Source of the DNA: Herpomyces periplanetae
Taxonomy: Eukaryota; Ascomycota; Laboulbeniomycetes; Herpomycetales; Herpomycetaceae
Direction: 5' to 3'
Assembly (NCBI GenBank): GCA_009733715.1
Contig: WMKJ01000006.1
Span: forward strand, 62,001 to 126,000
Length of the DNA stretch: 64,000 nt
Numbering within the stretch: position 1 is the stretch's first letter; the number at the start of each line of letters is the position of its first letter. Shown one piece after another: positions 31,888 to 42,974 of the stretch. A program made the translations under genes and the position numbers. The notes beneath the pieces are model-generated. The model saw only the letters and a list, made by a program, of their open reading frames with translations, was not told the DNA's origin and did no database searches.

Positions 31888-34570
31888 TCACGTATACACC
31901 GTCTGCGTAAACATATTCAACCCAAGCCCCTCCCGTGCAATATCTTCATCCTTCAAAAACATCAAGGGCATTTCAACCAACGTCCCACGTACTTTACTCA
32001 ATAATTCTTTAACATCAAAAGTCGCCTGAATAGCCCTCAACTCCTTCATCTTCATCTCCATACTTTCATCCCTCTTCTCCTCTTCTTCCTTCGCCCCATC
32101 ACCTCCCCCCCCATCTTTCCCTTGCCCAACATCACTTCTTCCTCCTCTACCCTCCCCTTTCTCCTCCAATTCAATACCAAATTCCTCCTCAACCACATGA
32201 GTAACCTTATACGGTCCATTACACCCAAAATATTGCCCATAAAACTCCTTATACTGCTGCCAATTCCTCACCGTATCATCAGGTACCGCATGAAAAATCT
32301 TTCTAAATATCAAAGTATTCTGCTCTGCCCTTCCACTCCATAAACCCTTAAACTCTCCACTCAACACATCCATCACCATCTTATCCTCTTCACTTCCCCA
32401 ATCATACCCATTATCCATCGTCCCCTCCCACACTTCCTCTTTCCCCTTCAATGATTGACATTTAAGTAACCCCAAATGCTTGCGAAATAGCGTCCGGCGC
32501 AACGATGTTGCAAATCTACTCGCTTTCTCATACACCTTCCCCCCCAATAAAACCGGTTCAGGACATGGTGTATCATCTTCTATAACCATCGCTATCTCCG
32601 AATCGTGATCTCCCGCCAACGATCGATCATTCAAATTCGCAGATCCCATAATCACCACCCTATCATCTATAATCATTACCTTACTATGAACGTACAACTG
32701 CTCCGATACAAACGATTTCATTTCATCAATCGCCATACCATACCATTTCAACTTCCGTATATCCTGCTCTTCCCCCATATAACATTCCACAACACTATCC
32801 CATCGTCCCTTTTCCCTTCCATCCCCTTCTCGACACGCCAATCGATCAAATGATCTTAAATTATAAAACCTTATCCATTTAATAGGTTCAATCCCCTCTC
32901 GAGCTAATCGTTCATATATCGAATTCCCCCGTTTCAACTGATCCCGACATATACTTCCATACTGAAATTCCATAATAGCTCTCGTCGATAATGCTTCATC
33001 CGATGATAAATCTCCCGCAAACGCTGGAACACTAGGTATTACCACAATAACCACAAATTCCTCTCCTTGTTTAGCCGCTCGAATAATTCGATTCACCAAA
33101 GCTTCCCCTACCCTATTGCGTACCGGTCCTTGATCCGGTCCTGTAGACGTAATAAAAAATTGATTTTCAATGTAAATAAACCGTTCCGCCGATTCAATTA
33201 ACTCACAATAAGCATTAGCAATCGACTGCTCCTTTTTACTTCCATTACTCCATCCTCCACAACTTCGAACTATTTGACATTCTGCACGTCCAACTACCGA
33301 AATTTTATTTAAGCCTTTCTTCTCCTCCCCCTCTACCGGTGTTGCCCTTGTACTTTCCGTCCTACTATTTCCTTTCAATTCACCTTTATCCTTTCCATCT
33401 TGCATAACTTCACTATTCCTTTCCATCCCTCCATCTTCATCTTTCATTGCTCCAGAATGAACATGTCCACTGGCCCAATGAAATCCATGAATCCCATGTC
33501 CATTACTTGCATTCGGATCCGCTATCATTTCGTACCTTTGCTTGCGATTCTTTGCTCTATACTTTTCCTTCATGATAAAATTCCATCTTTCAATAAATAA
33601 TTGTCGTGCATCATAAACCGCCGGTCCACCAACTCCAACTCCAACATCACTCCATCCCATTCTTGCATACTCCGATCTATCCAATTTATTCGCCGTATAA
33701 TTAGCAACATCGTGAAAATCCATAAACCTTGCATTATTATAATCTTGTCCCGGAAATATTATCCTATCTTCTCCATCCTCCCCAACGTGAAAATCTGCAA
33801 TAGAATGTTGATGTGTATCCCATCTACCATAACACAAATCAAGCCCTCCCAAAAATGCCCATTTATCATCAATTACACACAACTTTTCATGATGTGCCCA
33901 ATAAAGTATAGTACTACTCGCTCCATCTCCCTTGATAGCCCGAAACGTTTCGCCTGGCCATTGTTTTATCGCTGATGTTGCATTCCGTAAACTTAATTGT
34001 TTGAATGTGCCCATAAAATTATTGCTTAACACCGCTCGATCCGGCAAATGATCTGGATGTCGAAACACCGCTATGTTGGGGTGCAAATCTTCCAAATGAT
34101 GTTTTGTATGCGATGATGATAATGTTAATGCTTGAGTTACCTCCTTGTATACAATAATCTTGATTTTCACTCCCCGCTCTGCCGCTACGTAAAGCATTCT
34201 GTCCAAACGATAATTTTCATTCTGTGACGGTGGTCGACGTAAGTAAAGTTCGGGAGATAACCACCCTAAACATCCGTTCAAACATATTAAAATTTTTCGT
34301 TAGACACATCATTCAAAATACCTCCCCAGTAACTTTCTCTCACTTACAATCCAATATCCATATCGATGTCGTAGCCCTCTCCAGTGCCACACTCACTGCC
34401 CACATATACGAACATCCGTCCACATACCACCGAACGACATTATCACTACGCTGAGGGGCAAAACTCGAGTATCGATTTTCTGTATGCTCTTTAGAAAAGA
34501 GTGTTAACGGAACTTTTTCCTTAAGAACCTGTCCCAAGTTCGCCATTTTCTCATGAGCTTCACTCGCCAT
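31888..34570 (-). CDS. Phospholipase D (PLD1/Spo14-type catalytic core, no PX-PH region)
   Basis: Minus-strand exons 34570-34348 and 34265-31888 give 866 residues. The 82-bp intron (GTAAGT, TCTAAC, TTTAG) restores the conserved 'ILDWWLSPELYLRRPP' exactly across the junction, which confirms it. The enzyme hydrolyses phosphatidylcholine to phosphatidic acid and choline. Both HKD catalytic motifs are intact: 'HHEKLCVID' near residue 200 and 'HSKVMIIDDRVVIMGSANLN' near residue 600. Between them is a fungal-type loop with 'YIENQFFITST' before it resumes the fold. The protein starts directly at the catalytic region ('WYVDGCSYMWAVSVALERA'), so it lacks the N-terminal PX and PH domains of Spo14 and human PLD1/2, like shorter fungal PLDs. 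The C-terminal Glu/Gly/Lys-rich insertion (~720-780) is poorly conserved in style. Confidence 0.94.
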
Positions 34571-35086
34571 ATTTTCACTGCTAACCTAAATTTATTAAAC
34601 TCAAACACTTTCAGCTTAAATTAAAGGGAAATTTGAAATATTGTGCGCCAGCATCTCGTATTTGTTCATAATAATATATCCCCCCTCTAACTCTTTTGTA
34701 TTATCCAGGGTACAAAACTTGCTCATCTTTCCCCCGTCTACGCCAGATTGTGCTGCATAATCTAGTAAAAACTAGCTTAGGCTTTATCGTATCGTATCCC
34801 ATTTTATACCATAAATAACCTCCGCACCCTTAGCTCTAAACTAAAATCCCCGCATGAAACGGTCAGGCAAACTTTAAAGTGGAGGCTGTGTACATTTATC
34901 ACTTAAATCACCCTATACTACAAGCCTATAATCCACTAACTAACCCTAACTCAACATTACCATGTTTTGCCATCGTCCCCATCCCAAAATATCCCACAAA
35001 AGTCTCCGTCGTCAAACGTGGTTCCATCCACATTCACTGCTTCCCCGAATTAGTCCTATAAGGCTAGGTATAATCTAGTTCGCTTC
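34571..35086. other. Intergenic region upstream of phospholipase D
   Basis: About 516 bp between two minus-strand genes. AT-rich, no repeats of note, no recognisable gene or RNA. Confidence 0.5.
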
Positions 35087-36546
35087 TCATCGTACTAACC
35101 ACTCCCGCAAGCAACTACGCAAAAACGTTCCCAGGGAATCCGATCCCCGTAATGATGAATATAGTAATTGACGTGTTGACGTAGGTGACTTATACTTTCG
35201 TGATGTCGCATACTCGTAAATTTGTCGAGCATGTACCCGTCGAGACCGACATCCCGATGATTGACTCGATATCTCCTCATCTGATGATAATGTCGATTCG
35301 GCCTCTTCCCTTCTAAACGTACCATGCCTCATACAACTATTCCCATTTAAACATCCAATACGGTTCCCGTGTCCATACTGTCTCTGCCTCTGTCGTCGAT
35401 GATCATTGTGACTTTGCCCATAATGATGGTGCTCACTGTAACTCTCTCGTTGATTATACTGTCCCCCTGCTCTATCACTAACTTCTCGATAATGGTGATG
35501 GTGGATGTGTGTATGCCGATGATTATGCTTATTAAACTCCGCTGATTTCTCCGCAACTTTTTCAATCCGCTTGTATGATTCCTGCTTTGTTATAGATTTA
35601 GGCACGTAAAAGAAATCCCCGTACGCCAAAAGTGATTCAGTTCCAGAAGATGATGTTGAACTATCCCTTCTACTACATGAACTCATTGACAATGACTTAC
35701 ATTTACCCCGTGATCGTGACCTCGATCCAGATCCCCCATATGAGTCTCTGTCCATCTCAGCTCCACCATCCACCCTTCGTTCATCACTATACTTAACAGA
35801 TGGTTTACATGACCCCTTGGGGTGCCCAAGAGGACGATGATGGGAATGGGAATGGTGATAAAAATGATGCTGATGATACTTCTGCTGACGATCGTGCTGA
35901 TGATAATGATGATGATGGTGGTGATTATGGTGATGTTGATGATCGTACTTTATCCTAACCTTTTGGTTTACCGGCAAAATAGCCGTTTGAGGTACCATAC
36001 CCTTGTGAGATTTTCCCGACCGATGATGATAGTGATGTATTTGAAAATGATGATAATACTTGTTATGATGATGATTTCGTCCATGATGAACTGCCTCTGC
36101 CTTTTCTGCCCTGGGTGTCGGTAGATTAATAGGCGTAGAATCTGAAGCTTTAAGTTCTCCATTTGGCTTTTCACACGCCTCTCGCCCTGGCTCAATACTT
36201 TTCCCTTCTTCACCATCATCACCTACATTATCCTCATTTTTCATGTCCTGTGATTTGATTAACTCGACTTCTGTTACATCTTTGTCAATTGGCATTGTAT
36301 CGCCTGTACATTCATTAACCTGTGCTTCATTACTGTCATCCTTTTCTTCGTTGTTGACTTCACTTCCTGATTTTGTAATCCCCTCAGGTGTATCTTCCTG
36401 ACTGTCATCTTTCGATGAAGCTGTTTCACTCGCTGTAGATCCTTTGCAAGCCTCAGGAGGTGTTGATTCTGCCTTTATCTCAACTTCTGGTTCTGGCGCT
36501 AGTTCTGGTTCTGGCTCTGGTTCTGGTTCTGGCTCTGGTTCTGGTG

Positions 36547-36587
<41 letters not shown>

Positions 36588-36814
36588 GCTGGCTCTGGTT
36601 CTGGCTCTGGTGCTGGCTCTGGTGCTGGCTCTGACTCTGGTGCTGGCTCTGGCTCTGGCGCTGGTGCTGGTTCTGGCTCTGGCGCTGGTTCCGATTCTGG
36701 TTCCGGTTCTGGCTCTTGCTCAGTTGCTGGCTCGGACTCGGACTTACTGCTTTTTACTTCCGTCTCTTCGACTTCCTTCGATTCCAGCTCTGGCGGTGTC
36801 GGGTCACCCGACAT
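35087..36814 (-). CDS. Glu-Pro repeat and His-rich protein of unknown function
   Basis: A minus-strand frame of 575 residues starts at the ATG at 36814; upstream the frame opens only with GTG. Residues ~30-115 are a near-perfect (Glu-Pro)n / Ala-Pro-Glu-Pro repeat. An acidic, Ser/Lys-rich segment follows to about 230. Several strongly His-rich stretches come next (about 250-345 and 440-490), with clusters such as '[14 protein letters not shown]' and '[11 protein letters not shown]'. The rest is Ser/Arg-rich with possible phosphosites, ending in a basic tail. It has no signal peptide or membrane segment. Histidine density of this kind often means zinc, nickel or copper binding or storage. No family is recognised. 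An additional upstream exon is possible. Confidence 0.6.
36478..36725. repeat. GGTTCTGGCTCT-type minisatellite inside the Glu-Pro coding repeat
   Basis: Six-base units TCTGGT/TCTGGC repeat about 40 times with occasional GCT-GGT variants. On the minus strand they encode Glu-Pro and Ala-Pro. The unit has no stop in other frames, which yields spurious Gly-Ser and Leu-Val frames on the plus strand. Confidence 0.9.
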
Positions 36815-38413
36815 TGTTTTCCAATGTGACGAACGTAACAAATCCTCCACCTTCGCCCAAATCCTTAATCAACAAATCCCAAATCATACAATTCACCAAG
36901 CACAACTCTGTGCCAGCATAACCCACATCCCTTCCCACATCCAGCGGTGCTGCACTATAATTTATACTTGAGGTTCACCAGAGAAAAATACTTAGGCTTA
37001 CACACCTACGTCAAGCTAGCCAAACTTACATCTGAAACATTTTTCGTGCTCTTGAGACATCCAATTGATCAATCATCGACTCATCGTACCATACACATCC
37101 ATATCAGTACCCTTATGCGCGTGTACAATCAGTCAAATCCTTTTTTAAGAAAGAATGGCAAATATATGATATACTACGGTAACACCAATTCGGCTGAGTG
37201 ATGGACAATTTAATATATCAATTTAACAACTAACATCGATAATCTTGATTTTGAAAAAAAGAAATTGGTTAATACACACAGAGTAATGCAACATGGAAAA
37301 AGAAAGAAATAAAAAGCTCGCGAAGACTGTAAGCGAAAACATACCAAATCCGAATTTTTATCCATACCGTCATTTTGAACATTGATGCAACAATCATTCC
37401 ACTTTTCATTAGTTCGATGATCAAGATCTTGATATCTCTTTCACTTAACTTGCAGTAAATCCCATTAAATAAAATGCTATTCTTACCAGTCTCACGTATA
37501 CTAAATAAGCACTAAAATACACCCCTAATGATTACCACTCCGCATTGCCATAGTAAAGCAACAAAACGATAACTGAACAGTCCACCGGATTACTTCAAAA
37601 CTGACATTCAAAGTAATGGTATATGGTAAATTTCAAACTTTCATATTCATTTATGCCCGATGAATTTAACAAGATATCATCATACCTCTCCTACCACTTC
37701 CACGGTACCGTTATGCGCTTTCTGAACAAATACCCAAAGTGAAGATCAGGACTTATCAAATCAACCTCCTCTTCAATTGCTTTAATCAAAATTACTACAG
37801 TGCGTTGAAAATCCACTACAAAATCAAACATGCTAGAAGCCGTTTAAAATCCCTTCTGATACTACATACTTTAATTGTCTACCAATTATACCTTCAAAGA
37901 AAAGGCCCATCTCTTTGACATTTAATCGTCGTTTGGCATATTAAATCATCTCATATAACAGCCCAAGTTTGTCCCACCTTCCTAATTCCACACTGCCCCG
38001 GTTTCGTCTCATCTCATATATCCCCACACATTTTATCCTCAACAATACATCCCAGTCCTGTCTGATTATTAACATCGTCTCATCAGGGGTACATGCATCT
38101 TTCTCAACAAAATTCAGCCCTACCAAAAAGGGAAAGTCATCATACTCTGTATCCGATTCTACTCGTGATTTCTTTAATGTTGGTTCACTTTATTTAAGTT
38201 CTTATACGGCATTGCAATATTTGTACAAGAGATGTTATTCCTTTCATACGTCTACTACTGGCATATTTCACTTGCTCTGAAATTAATACTTTCTTAACAA
38301 AGTTTCCTATTCCTTGGCTAAGCTTGTTTCAATGGGCTCTTCCCCCATATTTTCGCCTCTCTTGGACTGTCAAATATTTTGTTCATGTTTAGCTAACTAA
38401 TTGTTAAAATTTT
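36815..38413. other. 1.6-kb intergenic region with no recognised gene
   Basis: It lies between two minus-strand genes. It is AT-rich and lacks long frames, repeats or CACGTG boxes. The short frame at 37969-38280 and its antisense partner show no recognisable protein. It probably holds the promoter of the Glu-Pro/His-rich gene and the 3' flank of HAUS6-like. This is the longest gap in the window and could hide an ncRNA I cannot identify. Confidence 0.5.
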
Positions 38414-40354
38414 TCATATGTTCACATGAATCATCTTTTGTTGACTTGGATACATTGTTTTGGGAAATTTTCCTTCAATATACTTTGCGACATCCCTGTC
38501 GACATTCTCAACCACTAACTTTCCCTTCTTCATCACTTCTTCCATCGCCTCTTGTGTAGCTCCAAGTAATTTACTGTATCTCGCCGATTGTATTTTTCTT
38601 TCTGAAACTCTAGTTTCCAAAGCTTCTACAGATCCAGCGGGATCAACGGATATGGGTGGACCACATCCTTCTTTAAACGCCGGAATTCCATGCTGGCGAC
38701 GCCTTGGTGTGCTCACCTCTTGTCCATTTAATGTTGTATGAGCTGCCTGTGTTACCACTGTACTCGTCCCCGTAGTTATCGTTCGACTTGTTACCACTGT
38801 TCGCGTAGTAGTTTGATTTTCTTCGCCATCATCATACTTTGCACTTCCTATTTTCGCATCCGTCCCCGGTGCCTTACCCTCCTTCAATTCACGCCAAAAC
38901 TCCTCCCAATTCCGATAATACATTTCATCTTGCGATGTTCTTAAATTACCGTTAACAATCGCATACAACCATAACGGACTTCCCGTCCACAAATTCCTTA
39001 ACGTTAACGCTAAGTCAGCACACTCAGATGGATCCATAGGTCCTTCTAGCTCGTCTTCAGATTCATCCCCTCTGTAAGATCTTCTTCCTCTACCCTTAAT
39101 TTTGGCTCGCTCTAACTTTGCTGCAATGACGGCTGCATCAGCATGTCGTGCCTCGTTCATCTTAGCGCTAATTCTCTCCACCCTTCGCGTTACCATCTCC
39201 AATTCAGTATCTATGCCTGCCCAAAAATCGTAAAATACACGCCTCTGCTGCTGTCGTAAATTAATAATTCGATCTATTATTCGCCTATGCGCAATAATAA
39301 GCGGAACTAACAAACTTTGCTGGTGCTCGTTTAACGGTTGTTCTACCCATGCGATTCGTGACGCTGGCGAACCTTCACTAGCGTACTCATCCGTTACCGT
39401 GACTATTCTCGTAAGTGCCCGACTTTTCGTTTTCGGTTCTTCTAATATTCTTCCATCCCGTGTTATTCCTTCGATTCCCGGTATATCTTTAACCCGAAAC
39501 ATTCCAACTCTGGCTTGCTCGTAGTCCACTTCATTCTTTTCAACGTAATCTTCGTAATCTTCGTCACCTTCTTCAACCGGTACCGCAACATTATACGTGT
39601 GGTAGTAGAGAAATGCATGCTGCCATTCCTGAACGCAAAATTTCTTTACCAACAACGTTGAAAAATCCAGAATAATGTTAATAAATCGCGGCCCTCGGCA
39701 TTCATCAAGTATACTACGTCGTAATAATACCTCTCGCCGTATTAATTGATTACGCTTCATTTCTTCAAGTAACCGATAATACGCAGATCGTAAGCTAACA
39801 CTTTGTAGCGGCAGTGAAGGGGGGAACAACGGTGCCAAAGTAGCCTTTGTTTCCACGGGATCGTGAAGCTCAAAAAGTCGATAAAGAAGCCATTCTGCAC
39901 TTTTAATACATGACAAATTTCCACTTGCTCGGATTGCCAGAGCGCTGCCTGATCGTCCTGAAGCGTTTCCACCATTATTAACCTGACTTGTACCTCCAGC
40001 TACCGTTGGTTTCTTTCGCCGGATTTGTCCACACTGTGAAAATGTGTAAGCCGTTATTCCCGGCCAATCTGATAATGTGTGCATTTTTAGCATGTATAAA
40101 TTACGAAGCATCAAGTATGATGCATCCGTAAAAAAGGTTAACCGCCCGGATCCTCCAGACGTTGGTCCCGTAGTCACATCATCCTCTGCTCCACCTTTTA
40201 ATTCTCCATCTGTCACCCTTGTTAACGCAGATGCCGGTCGATCGTTATTACTGCGCCCACGGTGTATTCGTCCACTCGAAGATACCTGCGTAGACCGTAT
40301 AGCGTTGCGAGATGTATGCGCACCGTTAACTTGTGTACGGCCAAGTCCACTCAT
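38414..40354 (-). CDS. HAUS6-like augmin subunit
   Basis: A single minus-strand exon encodes 646 residues from the ATG at 40354. Residues ~80-230 resemble the HAUS6 N-terminal domain. After the start of that fold ('MLRNLYMLKMHTLSDWPGIT') comes 'SAEWLLYRLFELHDPVETKA', then 'LAPLFPPSLPLQSVSLRSAY', then the family hallmark 'RGPRFINIILDFSTLLVKK'. In augmin the HAUS6/Dgt6 subunit helps recruit gamma-tubulin to existing microtubules for branching nucleation. The C-terminal part contains charged helices ('RRVERISAKMNEARHADAAV', ~395-430; 'EALETRVSERKIQSARYSKL', ~590) as expected for a coiled-coil subunit, although the total is shorter than animal HAUS6. Fungal augmin is known from some filamentous species and absent in yeasts. 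The assignment rests on the N-terminal motifs. Confidence 0.75.
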   Translation of the reverse strand: MSGLGRTQVNGAHTSRNAIRSTQVSSSGRIHRGRSNNDRPASALTRVTDGELKGGAEDDVTTGPTSGGSGRLTFFTDASYLMLRNLYMLKMHTLSDWPGITAYTFSQCGQIRRKKPTVAGGTSQVNNGGNASGRSGSALAIRASGNLSCIKSAEWLLYRLFELHDPVETKATLAPLFPPSLPLQSVSLRSAYYRLLEEMKRNQLIRREVLLRRSILDECRGPRFINIILDFSTLLVKKFCVQEWQHAFLYYHTYNVAVPVEEGDEDYEDYVEKNEVDYEQARVGMFRVKDIPGIEGITRDGRILEEPKTKSRALTRIVTVTDEYASEGSPASRIAWVEQPLNEHQQSLLVPLIIAHRRIIDRIINLRQQQRRVFYDFWAGIDTELEMVTRRVERISAKMNEARHADAAVIAAKLERAKIKGRGRRSYRGDESEDELEGPMDPSECADLALTLRNLWTGSPLWLYAIVNGNLRTSQDEMYYRNWEEFWRELKEGKAPGTDAKIGSAKYDDGEENQTTTRTVVTSRTITTGTSTVVTQAAHTTLNGQEVSTPRRRQHGIPAFKEGCGPPISVDPAGSVEALETRVSERKIQSARYSKLLGATQEAMEEVMKKGKLVVENVDRDVAKYIEGKFPKTMYPSQQKMIHVNI

Positions 40355-41007
40355 TATGTTTGCAAAATATGTTCTCTTTTTATGCTCTTTAAGTTAAGTT
40401 GGAGTATATTCACGTGAAATCTTTTTGGCTTGCTACTATCGCGAAGCTGGAGGTAACTATTGTTCACATGTTTGATGTCGAGCTGATCCATTCCCCCGTT
40501 TACGCCGAGCTGCTTGACATATATACGTTTCATTAACCTTACCCCAATTTGTCTGCGTCATATATACCAAAATGTGTTACTCAACATTACAATATTAGAA
40601 CAACTCCAAAGACGCCATTGTTCCATCATTGAGACCCTTCCCCTCCTCCTGATAACCGGGCGGTTTTCACTTCCATTACGATAGATATCAAGTTAAAACG
40701 ATGTTCACACAACTCGCTAACTCTCCGTTCAAGAAAACTACCTGTAAAAAATTACTCGGCTTATACGTCTCAAAAATTTTTGATTACCCACAGCGTTTTA
40801 ACAGAGTATATTATACTTAATTTGCGTGACATTAAGCTGTACGCTTCGGCCCGTAGCTCATTAGTGACGGGGTATTTTCCTTCCTTGGGCAGAGCTATTG
40901 GCTTGGCTGAGAGTTGGCTGTTAAGTAATAAATCTGCCCTGGATAATCAAACCTATCCTCAGAAACCAACTTCATGCGAGAGTATTAGTGTAAATATTGC
41001 ATTTGAT
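40355..41007. promoter_or_regulatory. Divergent region between HAUS6-like and the C2H2 gene
   Basis: It contains TTCACGTGAAA (CACGTG at 40411-40416), 57 bp upstream of the HAUS6-like start. Positions 40780-41007 are in frame with the downstream C2H2 gene without an ATG, so part of this may be an upstream exon of that gene. Confidence 0.45.
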
Positions 41008-42477
41008 ATGAATTTACGAAGAAACAGTTGTGCGTCGCAAACACCAAACCCCACGAAATTGGGTTCCAATTTGACGTGGGACGATTTAAAGCATTTTCAA
41101 ATTAGCGTCTCACGAGATAAACCGACACCGCCGAAATATAAAGCTCAAGATAGTTGGCCACATGACGAACGACATATATTATTCGGCGAGAAAGACACAC
41201 GCAAACTGTCATATTGTGATAGACAACATATAATGGACGAGAGTGATTCGGACGGTGAAACCTCCAAAAATTGTTCCAAAAGTGTAGGAAAGGATGCTTT
41301 GGCCTTTGAATGTGATTTTAAAAATTGCCACTACTCATTTTCAACAATGCATGCCTTAAAAAAGCACAAGTTAAAGTCACCTAATCATGATTACTGTGAC
41401 ATCTGTAATGTTAACTTTCCCACATGGGAGTTTTTACTAGAGCATAAGTTAACGCATCCAGCTCACAGGGCTGAGCGTGGACGAATTTGCCGCTTGTGCT
41501 GTGCTCAATTTAAGTCTGAGACACGATGTCATAGTCATATTGAGATAAGTCATCCACTTAATCATGAATTAGTATGTTGGGGATGTCATAACACATTTAC
41601 GGGACCAGTGGATTTTATAGCGCACTTGGAGGGGGAAGAATGTTCGATTATTTCGCGGAAAGATTTCTTGGGGCGTATCCTTCATAAGAAAGTATTAAAA
41701 ATGATATTTTCTAACCCCGAATCAATGCGATTGCCTAAGTTAAAATCAACTCAAGATTTATCGATTAAATTGCACCCAGTATCAGGTCAAACGGATATCT
41801 TGACCAAAGTAACTAGCAATGCGAGGGCACCAAATACAACATATGAAGGAAAACATTTTGCTTCAGTACACGATTGGGAATATAAACTTTGTGGATATTC
41901 ATTTGTTGAAGCTACAAATTGTGAGAGTATAAGTAGTAGGGTGACTTATGAACCTGGAATGGAGGAAAATCATAAAACCAATTACTCGGAACCATCTTGT
42001 GAGAATATTGATAAAGGGAATATGTTTCGAGTAAATTTTTGGGATCCAAATCATGTGTTGTTTGATCCAGAGGCATTTTACCATGTTGAAGAAAGGGCGT
42101 ACCTTTGTCCACAAGCGTTTTGTTACGTGAAAGTTGATGATGGTACGAAATTGAAGAAACATATTCACGATAAACATATACTATCTCGGATTCAATGTCC
42201 AGTATGCCGTAAGAATTTTAAAATGTATAGCGGATTGATCGCACATGCTACACAACCCGGAGGAAAATGTATGCTGAGACATATGGAAAATTTCAATCAA
42301 GAGTTTAACCAGTTAACCGGAGGATTTTTAAGTGTATACAAAGATGTACGTCCGCTATCACAAGGTGGAAATGGTAGCATGCTCGTAACACGTTATAAGA
42401 TTGATAAACCGGTCGATTGGGATATTGATTTTCGCGGAAAGCTAAACCGATCGAAAAATGAACCCAGTAATGAATAG
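41008..42477 (+). CDS. C2H2/C2HC zinc-finger protein
   Basis: 489 residues from the first ATG at 41008. The frame is open for another 76 codons upstream without an ATG, so an extra 5' exon is possible. Four fingers lie together. Finger 1 is at ~101-126 ('CDFKNCHYSFSTMHALKKH') and finger 2 at ~129-153 ('YCDICNVNFPTWEFLLEH'). Finger 3 is at ~160-186 ('CRLCCAQFKSETRCHSH') and finger 4 at ~190-214 ('CWGCHNTFTGPVDFIAH', ending in Cys rather than His). Two more follow near 365-390 and 397-422 ('CPVCRKNFKMYSGLIAH', again C2HC). Pairs with C2HC endings and wide spacing occur in a widespread fungal group of uncharacterised C2H2 proteins. The function may be nucleic-acid binding. No activation domain is evident. 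Confidence 0.8.
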   Translation: MNLRRNSCASQTPNPTKLGSNLTWDDLKHFQISVSRDKPTPPKYKAQDSWPHDERHILFGEKDTRKLSYCDRQHIMDESDSDGETSKNCSKSVGKDALAFECDFKNCHYSFSTMHALKKHKLKSPNHDYCDICNVNFPTWEFLLEHKLTHPAHRAERGRICRLCCAQFKSETRCHSHIEISHPLNHELVCWGCHNTFTGPVDFIAHLEGEECSIISRKDFLGRILHKKVLKMIFSNPESMRLPKLKSTQDLSIKLHPVSGQTDILTKVTSNARAPNTTYEGKHFASVHDWEYKLCGYSFVEATNCESISSRVTYEPGMEENHKTNYSEPSCENIDKGNMFRVNFWDPNHVLFDPEAFYHVEERAYLCPQAFCYVKVDDGTKLKKHIHDKHILSRIQCPVCRKNFKMYSGLIAHATQPGGKCMLRHMENFNQEFNQLTGGFLSVYKDVRPLSQGGNGSMLVTRYKIDKPVDWDIDFRGKLNRSKNEPSNE

Positions 42478-42974
42478 TTGCAGCAAAAACCACGCAAGGG
42501 AAGACGACGTCGCCGGAAAGTTCAAAATCGGAATAGCGGAGGAAGTATTGGACAAAGACACTGTCGAATGGTACATGTTGATGAGTAGAGAGTATTAACA
42601 CCTGCCTAGCATGGATAGTTGAATTTTGTAGTTGGCAGAGTTTTCTGTACAGTTAGAACATTCCCCATTTATACATTCACCTTGTTATCGTTGTCCTTGT
42701 CGCCCATTTTTAAATCTTCATTAACTCCTTCGAGTTATACATTCAATACATCTCGATTCGATTACATAACGAAAACGTTAAGAATAGAGAAAAGCAGAAC
42801 CATTTTGATGTGTATTGATTTCCTCGTAGGTTAATTCAAGGTATGTTCTCTCGTATGTTGAACTTGACGATTTTATAGAGCAAAGAAATTCGATTATTGT
42901 AAAGTGAAATTCAACATCCAGCTTTACGTTTGCCCGTTTATCTTGCCAATTTTTCGCGGATAAGCTGGTTCAGT
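42478..42974. other. Intergenic region between the C2H2 and oxygenase genes
   Basis: About 500 bp between two co-directional genes. AT-rich; it holds the 3' flank of one and the promoter of the other. The frame at 42619-42834 has no recognisable product. Confidence 0.5.

Noticed and set aside
36444-36971. Plus-strand Gly-Ser repeat frame (and overlapping Leu-Val frame)
   Set aside because: It is the antisense of the Glu-Pro minisatellite; a six-base unit without stops stays open in all frames.
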